From: Erpobdella octoculata
Lineage: Eukaryota; Annelida; Clitellata; Hirudinida; Erpobdellidae
DNA length: 64,000 nucleotides
Direction of reading: 5' to 3'
Assembly: GCA_963978895.1 (NCBI GenBank)
Contig: OZ022244.1
Span: 25,744,192-25,808,191, forward strand
The position numbers and the translations under genes are program-made. Each line of letters begins with the position of its first letter. Positions within the stretch are counted from its first letter, which is position 1. Positions 20,591 to 32,654 of the stretch are shown in pieces. The notes under the pieces are model-generated. The model had not been told where the DNA came from. It worked only from the letters and a program-made list of their open reading frames with translations, and did no database searches.

Positions 20591-21667
20591 TTAGTATGAA
20601 GGTTCCGTGGGGTATTTCTTCATTTGGGTGTTCATCACCAGGCGGTTTGGTGGACGTCGGTGTCTTTGTTCCCGAGGTGACCTGGCTGTCGATGGAGCTG
20701 GTAAGTGTACTTCCATTGTAGATGGTGTGTCCAACTTTCCTGAGGCATCTTTTCTGGGTTTCTCTAATGGGGACAGCAGCAAATCAAATGTGTGTAGCAA
20801 GGTTGTCGCTGTAGTATCCTTTTGGGGTCGCATCTGGTTGATGTGTCTTCGCCACGTGCGGCCCTGAACGACGACATCATACATGACGCGGCCTTTTCGT
20901 GCACTCACCTTGCCTGGTGTCCATGTGGGTAGTCTTGGGCGATAATCTTGCATGTAAACCAAGTCTCCTGAACTGAACTTCCTTGAGCCGTGATCATTTT
21001 GTTTGGAATCTTTAGTGGTGTTGGTACCTTTAGAGTTCACTTCTGTGACGAGCAGATCTAGGAGTGTTCGAGGCTTTCGATTTAGGAAGTTTTCAGCTGG
21101 TGACTTCCCGTCTACTGATGCCGGACAGGGAGTGTTCCTGTATACAAAGAGCAGGGTTTGAAGGGCTTCGGCTGGTGTTTCCTCCCCCTTTAGTTTTTGC
21201 AATCCACGTTTGAACGTGTCCACGAATCTTTCGGCTTGTCCGTTTGACTGCGGATGGAAAGGTGGAGATCGTACATGGGTGATTCCATGTTTCCTGCAAA
21301 AAACCTGAAAATCAAAACTACAAAATTGTGTGCCATTGCCAGACACAATAGTTTTAGGATAACCAAATTGTGAGAACAATTGTCGGAGCTCTTTCAGAGT
21401 TGCAGAGGTAGTGGAAGAAGTCATTTCGATAACTTCCGGCCATTTAGAGTAGGCGTCAACAATTATCAGGTACATTTTCCCATTAAGTGGACCTGCGAAG
21501 TCTATATGGATTCTACTCCATGGAGATGATTCTGGTGGCCAGGGACAGATTGGATGTTTGGCCGGTAACTTAGAAGCAGTCTGGCAGGAATGACATCGAC
21601 TTACGGCAGCTTCAATGTCTTTATCGATGTTTGTCCAGTAGACGTGTTCCCTTGCCAATGCTTTCAT
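20591..21667 (-). pseudogene. Ty3/gypsy-like integrase fragment
   Basis: A 358-codon frame with the HHCC-side residues of a retrotransposon integrase (CHSCQTASKLPAK), then the core: IHIDFAGPL (first Asp), a VSGNGTQF segment where family members have VSDNGTQF (second catalytic Asp replaced by Gly), and QSNGQAERFV (catalytic Glu kept). A C-terminal chromatin-tether-like basic region follows. Integrase inserts the cDNA copy into the genome. Loss of the central Asp should abolish strand transfer. The frame overlaps the gag-protease frame by 47 bases in another phase, so pol is also frameshifted relative to the upstream part. Confidence 0.85.
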
Positions 21668-23165
21668 TCGAGAACTTCCAGGGTGTCCTGTGTGGAGTCT
21701 TTAAGATTCGTTGTTGTAATGCTGCTGGTATGATGACTCTGGAGCCAAAAAATAAGCATTTATTATGGACTGAAATTTCACGGCGTAGTGCACACAAGCG
21801 GGAAAGTTGTGGTGCCGGTTTCTTCGGCCAGTGTCCTGTCTGAGCAAAATTGTAAATTTGTTTAAGGATGGCATCACTTGCTGTGTTACGGGAGATGTCT
21901 GTGCTGTCAACTGGAAGAGTTTTGATGACATCTGAGAGTGTAGAATCAATGTTGACTGTAGTGACCTCTTGTATCATAAACTTCTCCATGAGCTGTTTAA
22001 ACTCTTGAAGTTGCTTAATCCAAGGGAATCCCAGAAGGTCATTGGACTCTGTTACATGACATATTCCATGGCCCTGGTGGTTGCCTCCAGCGTTGTCAGT
22101 GATGGAAAATGTTGTTTTGAACCAACCATCAATGTGGAGTGGCTGGCCGTTTGCAGCTCGATATGTTTTTGTCGTCGCCTTGAGCTGTGGTTTTCCGATT
22201 GCTATCCATGTTGGACGGGAGATGAGAGTGATGTTGGCCCCGGTGTCTAACTGGAGTCGGACCGGATGACCTTGGATGTTAACCTCCAGATACCTTGGTG
22301 TTCCCCCAGAAACGTTTGCGATTGCTTTCTTTTGATGAGGGCGATATCTTCTTGTCTTGTTCACTGGTTTTTTTCTATGTATTAACTTTGGACAATCGCT
22401 TTTCCAATGATCACTGCTGCACAACGGGCACGGGCTGGGTGTTTTGGAGACTTGTCGATGTTTGACTGCGTGGATTTCTGCGGATGGTGCTTCCAGGTAT
22501 TCAGAATCGTCTTTAATAGATCTGAGAGTGTGGTACTCTCTGACCAGGTCGTTCAATGTTACCTCATCTGCTTCATCGAGTTTTCGCAGCAGTCTAACAC
22601 GAAACTCCGCCAGCTCTGGAGCTTGAAATGAAAAAACAAATGCAAGGCATTTAATGGTTTCCATGCTTACCCCATTGAATTCTGCGTCTTCGCAGCGTGC
22701 ATTCAGTTTGTTGGAGAAAGAATCTATGTCATCGTTAGGTGCGAAGGTGAGTCGGAAACACTCGAATCTTCGTCGGAAGAGGCTCTTTTTCGGACCGAAG
22801 AGAAGGCGTAGGGTCTCGATCGTTGCTGACCACGAGAGATCTCCAGGCTTTCTTGGCATGATGTGTCGTACAAATGTCGCGTATGTGTGGCTATCCAACA
22901 GGGAAACAAGCAGGTGTGACTTGTTATTTTCTGGTAGGTTAGAATACTCGTTTAGAGCATCGTCGAATCGACGTAGCCAGAATTCAAAATGACCTCCTTG
23001 TTCTGGGTCATGTGAATATTTTTCGAGACGTCGTTGAAGACGGTCGACGACGATTTGATGTGTGTCGACGCGAGATGAAGATGCAGCCAGTTTCTCCACG
23101 ATCTTCATGAGGGTCTCCTGTTGCTTGCACATCTGCTGCATGAGTTGCGTGATTTGGTCGGCCAT
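21621..23165 (-). pseudogene. Ty3/gypsy-like gag and protease, fused across a deleted RT region
   Basis: A 514-codon frame starting MADQITQLMQQM. Residues about 40-230 are a gag capsid-like region (FEFWLRRFDDALNEYS, FSNKLNARCEDAEF). A CCHC-type knuckle CPLCSSDHWKSDC follows near 245, then a retropepsin with the active-site LDTGANITLI near 305. After FPWIKQLQEF the sequence jumps to VIKTLPVDST and ILKQIYNFAQTGHWPKK, which in related elements lies beyond RNase H. Reverse transcriptase and RNase H are therefore gone by a clean in-frame deletion. Gag packages element RNA and protease processes the polyprotein. This copy depends on other elements. Confidence 0.85.
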
Positions 23166-23873
23166 TTTTTTTAAACGTTAAAAATTTCAAAGTTCGTTAA
23201 TAAACAAAAGTTTTCCTATTCCTCGTCGCCAATGTTATAACGTCGGTTATAATACATATTAGAATACAAACAATGAACTCACGAACGTTTATTTCGATAT
23301 ACGAGACACGACCAGCACGATGGCAATCCGATCAGTCCAAATCTAACGAGAGGCTGGAGTACAGCCGTATTTATACACAAATCGAGACAAAGTTCAAGAA
23401 AATGATTGGCAGGAATCATTATTGCATAGACAGGCAAAGACATAAATAAGTGTACGACAGGAAAGCAATTAGAGTTTATATCGCAATAACCGCTTGATAC
23501 AAGTTTGTGAAATTAACAGGAAATAATGTTCAAACTATATGCAACCTATTGCTATAAGTTTTAATAAAAATTTCGGGAAAAGTGGCAATTAAGAAACATA
23601 CTAAAGCGTACATGCAAACATATATCGACACAGATTGGTAATTGAATCGGTGTGAGTTCAATTATACTGAAGGTCACCAGATCTGATGAGTCACACGGAG
23701 CTGCTGAGAAAACTAGTAATGATAATAGTAGCTATGGCTGGAGTTCAAGTGTACTTAAAAGTCGTTATGATAGATAATAGTTATGGAGCGAGGTTAGATG
23801 CATGTTAGAAGGAATGGATGAATGAATGAATAGTCATAGTGATGATCTTGAATCATTATTCATAGTTGTGACA
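23166..23873 (-). mobile_element. Leader and probable 5' LTR of the gypsy-like element
   Basis: Just upstream of gag on the minus strand, TGGCGACGAGG follows the string ending TTATAACA at about 23,224-23,235. This is the usual layout of an LTR end followed by the primer-binding site in Ty3/gypsy elements. A candidate LTR start (TGTCACAACTATG) lies at about 23,873, giving an LTR of about 650 bases. I found no second copy on the 3' side, so the left boundary is tentative. Confidence 0.45.
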
Positions 23874-24194
23874 ATTTGAAATCTGTTTAAAAAATAATTT
23901 TCTGTGGCCCGTCATGTTGAAATAATTTTCACAAAAGATTTTGTGCAAACTAGTTACCTTTTTTCTACTAATGAATTGAATCATAAATTTGAAGTATTTT
24001 GTTCAAAGTTTTTCATAATTTACATTTCTTGTAATTCACTTCTCAATTGCACACCGAAATTATTTATGTTAGGTTTTTTTAAGAAAAGGTTACCTTCGCA
24101 ATCAATCAATCAATTATTTATATAGCGCTATTTCCGCAGTGTTCAATAGCGCATTCATTCATTCGCAGTTGTCCATCCACGTTAACCGAAAATA

Positions 24195-24490
24195 TCCTGT
24201 ACTGCAAACACATTCTGATAAAATCAATTTGCCGTCATAAAAAGGTACGTCTTCACAGTCACCATGGCCACATGCACCATTTCCACTTGAGCACGCTAAA
24301 AATAAAAATAAAAACAATATTTTTTGTGTATTCGAGTGTGATGAAACTTACATCTTACTTCTAACGTCTCAGGTAGATCCTTCAAAACCGGGTATACACT
24401 TATCGCAAGGTAGAGATTCTACGCCCGGATCGCAGTTACTTTTCCTGTATTTGTCACATTCTTCAGAAGTTAAATAATTCTGACACACTA
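24195..24490 (-). pseudogene. EGF-like exon fragments
   Basis: Two minus-strand blocks behind good acceptors. The first (about 24,375-24,488) encodes CQNYLTSEECDKY, then CDPGVESLPCDKCIPGFEG, but meets a stop before its GTAAG donor. The second (about 24,190-24,297) encodes CSSGNGACGHGDCE, then CVCSTGYF, a six-cysteine EGF-like pattern ending in a stop. EGF modules occur in secreted and membrane proteins. No parent gene can be named, and the premature stop in the first block suggests decay. Confidence 0.4.
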
Positions 24491-24499
24491 AATAAAAAT

Positions 24500-25240
24500 A
24501 ATTTAATCAAAACAATAATGCTAGTATTAAAATAATGACAAATGTTTGAGCGTGAACAGGGCATGTTTATAATAAATTAAAAAACTTTGACATTTTGTAA
24601 AATGCCTGAACCCTTTCCGGTTGTAGCATTTGAAACAGGGGATTTTTTTATCTGGAAAGGGCAACATATAGCTGGCCATGAGAAAACACTGGTTTATTTA
24701 AATAAATCCCAGCGTATTCAAAGGTCCTACCTTGTGATTTCTTTATTGTCATCGCGTAGGCAGGAATTATGGGAGATAGACGACGATTAAAACCCGTTTT
24801 AGACCATCGTACGTTTTACGAACACACTTATTTTTAGCGTTGCATAAAATTAAGCTGAAATTTTTTTTCTGTTAAAAGTTTGTTTTTATGTTAAGAAAGC
24901 TTCAATACACTGTATAAAATTTTTTAAATAATTTTTTTATTCGTATTAAGTAGTTTAATCTGGGTTAGAATATGAGCATTTTCAAGGTTTTCGACCGATA
25001 TTACTTTAAAAATTTATTATGCTAATTTCATGAAAGTTATCATAACAAAAGTTTGAAATATCGAAAGAGGATGTACTCAAAAGTAAACATCAACGTTAAT
25101 TAAATTTTATTGTGTTTACACTAACCCACAATCTGAACATGTATGAGTCATGCTCGTTCTACGATCGTTGGGCGTATAGAGTACTTTATGCGAACAAGTC
25201 GAAACTAGTTCATTCAGCTTATAGTTGTGCAGTGGTTGAA
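24500..25240. other. Intergenic sequence, no gene seen
   Basis: AT-rich. One 67-codon frame (24,587-24,790, +) has no recognisable domain. Nothing else supportable. Confidence 0.4.
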
Positions 25241-25244
25241 TTGG

Positions 25245-25990
25245 TGATAGTGTTTTTTGCAAATTTTATTCTTCGAATGATATGTTTGTAAAGTTTAAAA
25301 ATGAAAGGCGTCAAAAAGAATGTTTTTTCACGTTGAAAGAAGCTATGGAACTAATTCTTGATGATGATGATAGCATTGAGGTTGACATACTTGTCATTCT
25401 TCCGCCCGGCGCATCATAACACGTGACTGATGAATAAGCAAATGAAGAAGAAATGTTATTCTTTGTAAGATATCCGGGAAGGTAGAAGTTGATTATACTA
25501 ATGATGGGATGAGATTAGACTGTGTCGGTTCTTTGGGTGAAGAAATGTAGGTCGCAAATACGGTCAGTTCAATGCCGCGGCAACCAAAACGCCAAAAACG
25601 ATTGAAATGCACTTGGACCAAAAAGGGTAATTTGAATAGCCACTTTTAAAACAGTCTATATATAACGAGTTTGAAACACCACAATGGTGCTTTGCTTGAT
25701 AAACCCCATATAGGCTGCTTAGGTTGTTTTATACCGATGAAATGAATTCATGCACGGTTGAAGAAACAAAACGATAGGGAAGATTCAGCAACTGGCCATG
25801 GCCATGAACTGGAAAAGGTGAAAACAGTAGGTCGCTACAAGCTGGAAAATTGTGGCAAAACACTGTACATCTGGGCCAAGTGCGGCAAACGACTTCATCG
25901 GAATTGTTTTGGTGCTTTCCGCACACTCCGGTTTTGAGGTGAATAAAGTTAGCAACGAAGCGAGAAACGATGTCTATTTTCACTCCAAAT
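25245..25990 (+). mobile_element. Degenerate piggyBac-like element
   Basis: Read across stops and shifts, 25,330-25,560 gives FFTLKEAMELILDDDD, then VILPPGAS and VTDE, then DIPGKVEVDYT, the acidic N-terminal pattern of piggyBac transposases. After a gap, 25,800-25,930 gives GRYKLENCGKTLYIW, then CGKRLHRNCFGAFR, resembling their cysteine-rich C-terminal finger. The catalytic Asp core is missing. At least three in-frame stops mark it as dead. No TTAA-bounded ends were identified. Confidence 0.55.
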
Positions 25991-26027
25991 AGCCACAAAT
26001 TAATTGAATAAAAAATAAATTAAAATT

Positions 26028-26345
26028 GTCCGCCCCTTCAAACAAATGTTTTCTTGTAGAGAAATATCAGCTTGATTGAACTGTGCAAAAATTATTTTAA
26101 AATTTTTATTGACACTTTATGAAAAATGCCTTCCACGACTTGACCTTACAAATATGTTACCGACACAGCTTGTAGAGAAATATCAGCTTGATTGAACTGT
26201 GCAAAAATTATTTTAAAATATTTATTGACACTTTATGAAAAATGCCTTCCACGACTTGACCTTACAAATATGTTACCGACACAGCCAATCAGAAACAAAT
26301 TAATCAAAAAAAAAAAATTATCCGCCCCTTCAAACAAATGTATTC
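26028..26345. repeat. Local tandem duplication of about 117 bp
   Basis: A block beginning CTTGTAGAGAAATATCAGC is present twice in succession (about 26,054-26,170 and 26,171-26,286). Copies of CCGCCCCTTCAAACAAATG stand on both sides, at about 26,030 and 26,322. The two copies differ at very few bases. Confidence 0.8.
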
Positions 26346-27396
26346 TTATAGCAAATTTAACGTAGAATTCAAATATCTAATTACATTTTACACTTTCCTA
26401 GTGACAAATAATAATTGCCGAAAATCGTTGCCCGAAGCGTTGCTAACTTCCTGGAGCTCCGGTTTTGAAACGACTATCATGAACTGCTTGACTGATTTAT
26501 TGAATGTTAAATTTTTGGATTTTATTGAACTGTGTTACTGATAAAGTCAGAAATGTGTTTTTAGCTTTTCTGTTTATAGCCTAAAATTTATATTATAATT
26601 GTTTGCGTTGAAAAAAAAAAAGAAATTGACTTTTAAACATTTTGTCGTTTTCAGTAGTCTATACCACTGATCTCTATAATATAATGTTATATTATAGAGA
26701 TCAGTGGTCTATACGACCACCGTTCGAAAACGAGCATAGTGAATTTTCAAAGTTTTCTTTCAAATAAAAAATAATTAAAAATAAATCTGTTAAAACATTA
26801 GCAAGTAACTTAGAAATAAAATAAAAAAATAATAGAAATCTAATTAATAAAGTTTTGGACCTAAACGGGTTAACTTTAAGAGTGTACGGAATGTGCTCAA
26901 AAAAATCCACTGACACAAACTACGCAAGTAATTCAATAAATACTGAAACAATAGCAACATCCGTTTTCATAGTTTTAATATTTGGTAAAAAAAACAACAT
27001 ATATCAGTTTCAAAGTAAAATTTAAATATATTCTCATGCATTCCTGTGTGCACAGAAAAAAATGAAACATTTATTGGGGTTAACTTGACTGTCATGATTT
27101 TCCATTTTGTCCAACAATCCAAAAAATGAACAAAGATTATAGTGGTATTAAAATATTTTATAATATTTTTGAGGTGTTGTGTTTTCATTTTTTTTCAATC
27201 AATCAATGTGAACATTTAAAAACGCCTTTATAGAGCTTTTAAAGGCTGTCTACGTTGTGGAATTGCTAGTTTTTCATCAACAAAGACATTTACTGTTACT
27301 GCAAATTTTTGAACAGTGTAAAATTCATTTCCTGAATCAAAACAATTGTATACGTAAGTATAAGCTGTACTGTCTTGTTTATAGAAATATTACAAA
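26346..27396. other. Intergenic sequence, no gene seen
   Basis: AT-rich. The only clear structure is the palindrome at 26,663-26,708. A frame at 26,338-26,541 has no recognisable domain. Confidence 0.45.
26663..26708. repeat. Perfect 22-bp-arm palindrome with 2-base loop
   Basis: Arms 26,663-26,684 and 26,687-26,708 are exact reverse complements separated only by TG, and would extrude as a strong hairpin. It may be a tiny foldback transposon or the fused ends of one; no target duplication was seen. Confidence 0.85.
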
Positions 27397-27654
27397 CTAG
27401 CTGTACCCGGTCACGCGTTGTTATAGTTTAGTATGACTAAATCCACTTAAATGGGCCCGATGGTTACGCAATCAAAACTTAAAAAACGTTTTTTTGCTCA
27501 TAAAACATGAAATAACGTACCGTTTCTTTTTCAAACAGATAGAAACATTTTTCTTAATAAAAACTATGTTGTTTCCAAATTTCAAAGTAATTGGTCTAAA
27601 ATATTTGGAGATCATTGGCATATAAAAAACAAACAGTACTTTTACTTATATAGA
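27397..27654 (-). mobile_element. Minimal 258-bp Helitron
   Basis: The minus-strand 5' end is TCTATATAAG at 27,654 after a host A, and the 3' end CTAG at 27,397-27,400 lies before a host T. The 3' end is preceded by a CGCGTGACCGGG stretch in place of the CCGGG hairpin of the other copies. It carries no coding sequence. The internal text (for example AAATTTGGAAACAACAT) resembles the 5' domains of the larger copies only in style, so it is a separate subfamily. Confidence 0.7.
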
Positions 27655-30236
27655 TACGCATCTGACAATATGAAAAGCAATGATAAGTTAATACAAAAAA
27701 GTTTTTTGAGAGGACCAAACGAGGGCGCGCGACGTTGGTTCCCTATGAATCCGCTAAAACTTTTTTTGGAAGGGAAGTGTATAAGGTTCTGAATTTTTTG
27801 GAAAAGTATTTACGATTACCCCTCTCAGTTATTTTCTATTTTTGGAGGATAAATATAGCATTACGAAGATAAAATTTTGGAGTCTGTGGGTTTGAAAAAA
27901 ATTTGGCTTCCCCAAGGTTTTGCTGAAATGATGCTCCTGCTGTCACGGCTTTGTGGATTTGTGGATTGTACTTTTCAGAAAATAAAAATTAAGTTTGATG
28001 GGTTTTTTTTTTAATTTTTGAACATTTTCGTTTAATGTACTGCATGGATAGACAGTAGACATTATTCCGAGCAATTTCCGGATGATCCAGATCCAGATCC
28101 AGACTCAAACCAATCCGTACTTCCCGAAAAATTCTGGACGATTGGTAACTATCGGTTTTCATAGCGCTAAACAATAAAATGGTGTGCAAATTTTTTTTTT
28201 ATTTTATTTGATTTATTAATTAATTAATTATTCTTATTTTGTAAGCTTTCAAATATGTATTTTCTGAATTTCAGTCAATAACTTAAATGCACATTTCCCT
28301 TCTTTTCATTGTTTATTTAGCAACGTCAGTCGTTCCCTTCTTAAATCAGCCGGCCCGGTGTTTTGTAGCTATATTTCTTTTGTTTATCTTTATACTTTAT
28401 GATTTTTTAAATTAAAAATATTTTATTAAATAATGTGCAACTGCTCAGCTGCTTCCAGTGATCAAGGCACACTAAGGTCAGGCAGTTCTCTAATTTTTTA
28501 AATTGATAAATAAATGTAAATATTTGTATGTTTATATTTGAGTTTTTGTTTTTTCAAAACATAGAAAAACAAATTTTTTAGATTAAAAAGTAAAATGTTT
28601 TTTTTAGAAAATTTTTAAAATTCAATAGAATGCATTGTCATGAGGAGCGAGTTTATATTCCAAATTTCAACTTGACTGGATGAAGGGAAGTTGTTTAATT
28701 TTCACTTTCAAAATTTGCAAGAAGATAAGCAAGACCAGTGGTGAAGTTAATATAAGGGATTTGAAAATATATCTACTTATATGTTTTTGAATAAAATACT
28801 TGCCGGTTAGTATATTTACCTGATTTTTCCATGCTTAAAGACTCTCCATCACTCACAATGAAACTTATTAGTTTTCTCAAACCAGACAAAATATTATTAT
28901 TTTTTTGGTTGAAATTACAGAATCCGAATCTACGAGAAGAAAATTATATTTGCTAAAGATTACGAATAATCGTTTTTAATAATTTCAAAAATTTTTATTG
29001 TATTAGTTTTATATATTTTTCTGCACATGTTTCGTTCAAGTGCACACGCTTTAAAATAAGCATCATGGTTAAGTGCACACAAAATGTGAGACGACCCTAA
29101 ATACAACATTTTATTAAATACCGTTAAACTTTAATTGGAAATTGTTTATATATTTTATTTCAATAATCATTGAACATTTTTCTAACTCAATTAAAAGTAA
29201 AACATGAATTGAGTAATTCTGTTTGAAATTTTTATCACATCACTTGTTGTCTAAAATAATCCTTTATCTTATACTGAATTTATTATCAGCAGAGATGATT
29301 GTCTTGTCTTTTTTTTATGTCATTTGTAATTTTGTCTTCCAATAGTTTAATATTATTCATTTCAAATACAGTCCCAAACTATTTATAGTAAATTGGTTGG
29401 TCCATCCAGGTTTTAAAATGGGGTTTCTGGGTAAAACTCAGTCTAAGGCAGTGGTCTGATGTACCTTGACCGAGATCAAGTTCTTGTCTCGAAATAGGTC
29501 GAGGGTTCAGCTTCAATCTGCACTTATGGAGTGACCTTGTTGAACTCATTGCCCAAGGACATTCAGAACTTGGCCGTGACTGCACAGTTCAGAAATCCTA
29601 TGTTTACTGCACTCCAATTTCACTTTTGTGACCTGATTAAAGAATGTCAAATAAATCTTCCATACATTAAAATAAGCATGTATGGGGTCGTAATTTATGT
29701 AGTCATACTACATAAAATGTCAATGTCTCTTAATTTTATTCCTTACAGACATTTAATTATTATATTATAAATTTAAAAAATAGAATATATGTTTTTTAAT
29801 TATATTAGTTCAAGAAAATGACTAGTTATATTATACATATGTGAATAATAATTAAAGCTGTCATAGAAAAAGATCAATGAAAAATTCACAAAGTGTGCAT
29901 GCACTTATTTCCTTAGTTCAAGATGTGCACTCAAGTAGAAGATTAACTGTAATTATTCATTCTGAGAACATCTTTTTCTAGACACTTTTGAATTAGAAAG
30001 TTCTTTTATATTGAATTTTTTTTATAAATTTGTTATTTAAATCCATACTGTCATTTAGATTTTTTTTTTCGTTTTCTACCAAAAAACCAATTAGGCCACC
30101 TAGGTATGCAATTAGCACAGTTTGAACAAAAAACAAACCTATCAAATTGCTCTATTTAAAGCAAGCAATCATAACACATATAAAGTATAAATAAAAGATT
30201 TTTATTTAAAATTTTGATTGTTTTTTCTTCATAAAG
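27655..30236. other. Intergenic sequence with a possible LINE relic
   Basis: Mostly featureless AT-rich DNA. At 29,520-29,640 (+) a frame reads VTLLNSLPKDIQNLAVTAQF, the kind of WNSLP.DI motif found near the C-terminus of LINE ORF2 proteins, without any other conserved part. It is at best a worn fragment. The missing first exon of the MMD-like gene may also lie here. Confidence 0.35.
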
Positions 30237-32654
30237 CTCAAGAAAAGGAGGCTCATGCAATGGTAAGAATGCCTACGAGCCCACAAGACTGGAGCACATT
30301 GCTAACATGATCACGCACGGGGTAATAATTTCATTTGAGTTTTGCTTTTTTTTTTCATTAGCCTTTTACAGTATTCGCGTTTTTTGAATATTTTTCTTAA
30401 ATTGTGCTTAATTTTGAATATTTCACTCGTTGCCCAGTAAAATCTCAGTTTAGAAAATAATTTTATTCTCCGAGTAAAATTATCGAGCTATTTATAAAAC
30501 TGTTCTGTAATTATATAATTGTTTTCAGCAGTTATATAATTAATAGAGATCTGCACGAACAGGGCCAAGCTTTCATTTTAAGGTTATCTAAATGGGTCGG
30601 GTCAAAGTTATTGCACCAAGCCTAGGGATCCTGGGCATGTAAGCATAGGCTGAGAATTTTGTGTCTACAAAACAGGTCGTGAAAAATCAACCCATATTGG
30701 TCCAGATACTATGATGATATTGTTACTATGATATACTGTTAATTCTACAATAATGAATTCACTTTGTTATTGTGCAGGTGTGGATAGGACCCAGCCTGTG
30801 CGGGATATTTTGGATGTTCTACTTATGCAACGGGCTCACTCAGCTTGTAGTTTCCTTTCTGTACGGCGTGTGCTTGATTTCATTGTTTTCTGTCTCGACG
30901 GCATTCCATTATTTGGCTTACACTAAACAGTCGAACAGGTTTGTAGTATTTTTTTATTATTTTCCCTAATTATTGTTTAATGCAACTGCATGAGATCATT
31001 TAAATTTTTTTAATTAATGACAAAAAGCCTATTTTTATTCACAACCTGTCGACTCTTTCTTCTTTGATAGTTACTTTGAACCCATTTACCTCGACCCCCG
31101 TCAAATCAACAACCTTATTATGTCAACGCTTTATAAGTGGAATCGCCAAATTCATGTTTATATATATATATAATAGTAATAATTTCCATCATATTGGACT
31201 TTGGTTATATCTGCTCCTTTTTGTTAACCCCAAGATCGTCGGCATAGCTGAATTCGACTGTACTTTGCTTTATCTGTCATCCATTTTTTTTAATAAGAGA
31301 GAAACATTAATCAAATCTTAATGAATGCTTTGAAGTTATATTTTTAGTCTCCTTCGTACATCTTTCTTTTCTATATGATGAAATAATTTTCACTTTCCAT
31401 TCGCGTGTAATTTATTCCATTTATTGTGTAAATAAAAATAAATTTACTATTTTCTTTTCTTTTTTTTTGTTTATCTAACTTTAGCTTGCTGAGAACCGTT
31501 TTCCACTTGGGAGACAGAGCGGTGATATACCTTTTCATCGCAGCATCGTACACTCCCTGGTTGGTCCTCAAAGAGTTCCACACCCTCTCGGCCGCAGGGA
31601 TCACGGGGGCCGTCTGGCTGGCTGCGTTTTTGGGGATAGCTTATCAGTACATTTTCTATGAAAAGTTTGATATTGATTGTCATTTCATTGTTTTTGATTT
31701 TTATCTGTAATTATCGATACTCTAATCTTTTATCTAGTGATTTATGTTTATTGCTTCTCTGTCAGTTTTATTTCATCTTTAAAAAAAAAAAAATTATTGC
31801 AGATATAAATGGCTTGAGATTGTCTTCTATCTTGGCCTTGGCATTGTGCCAGCAATAGCTACAGTAGGAATAGTGAGTGTGTTTTAAAGTAGTTTCATTA
31901 ACTCATCATAGTTTATTATAGTTATTATTTTTATATACATTGAGTTGTATATTTGATAATTATTGTTAATAAAAATATTTTCTATTTTTTAAATTTCTTG
32001 TATTAAGTTTACTGGCAGTCTTGTTTGCTTGCTTGAATGTTTGCAAATCTTGAAAGTGAAAATTAACTAATTTTCTGTCACTCAATCGAGCTGAAATTTG
32101 AAATAAAGGCTTGCTCCTCATGACAATGCATTCTAGTAAAGTTTGAAAATTTTCTGAAAATAAAATGATTTAATAATTAAAAATAATAATTATTTATGTT
32201 TTAAAACAAAAACAATTGAAATACAATTATATATGGTTACATATATAAATTAAAAAAAAATTGCTATTTTAAAAGAAAAACTTGGAATTAATGAAAAGCT
32301 GGCAAGTACTGAAATATAAGGGATTTGTGAAAAAACCTCCTTTTTATGGCTTACTTGTTAATTGATATAATTATTTATTTTAGAGGTCATCATTTTAGAA
32401 GTCAAATCATTTTAAACAATATTTAAAAAAAAAACTTATTATTATCTACAAACAAAAAACTTCAGAAAGATACCAGCGGTCTATTTGAAGTTGCACTAGG
32501 AGGTGCCACATACATCTCGGGAGTCCTGTTCTTCAAAGCTGACGGACTTCTGCCGTACGCCCATGCCATCTGGCACTGCTTCGTCACAGCTGGAGCGATC
32601 ATTCACTATCGTGCCATCTGTTTTTATCTTCTCGGAGATAAAACCGTCGCTTGA
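30237..32654 (+). CDS. MMD-like seven-transmembrane protein (PAQR family), 5' end missing
   Basis: PAQR10/11 (MMD, MMD2) proteins are Golgi or endomembrane seven-pass proteins linked to Ras signalling. Five exons fit GT-AG rules and phase: 30,237-30,321, 30,778-30,938, 31,485-31,664, 31,803-31,872, 32,466-32,654. They encode about 228 residues against roughly 238 in vertebrate MMD, so only a short N-terminal exon is missing. Family signatures are present in order: PTRLEHIANMITHG, the Ser and His of VSTAFH, the Asp of FHLGDRAVIY, and HAIWHCFVTAGAIIHY near the C-terminus; these form the PAQR metal site. Several hydrophobic helices are visible, and the protein ends LLGDKTVA. Whether it is MMD or MMD2 cannot be decided. 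Confidence 0.88.

Noticed and set aside
25729..25998. 89-codon minus-strand frame
   Set aside because: It is the shadow of the piggyBac C-terminal finger, which reads convincingly on the plus strand.
26338..26541. 67-codon plus-strand frame as a gene
   Set aside because: No domain, no splice context, and it adjoins duplicated non-coding sequence.
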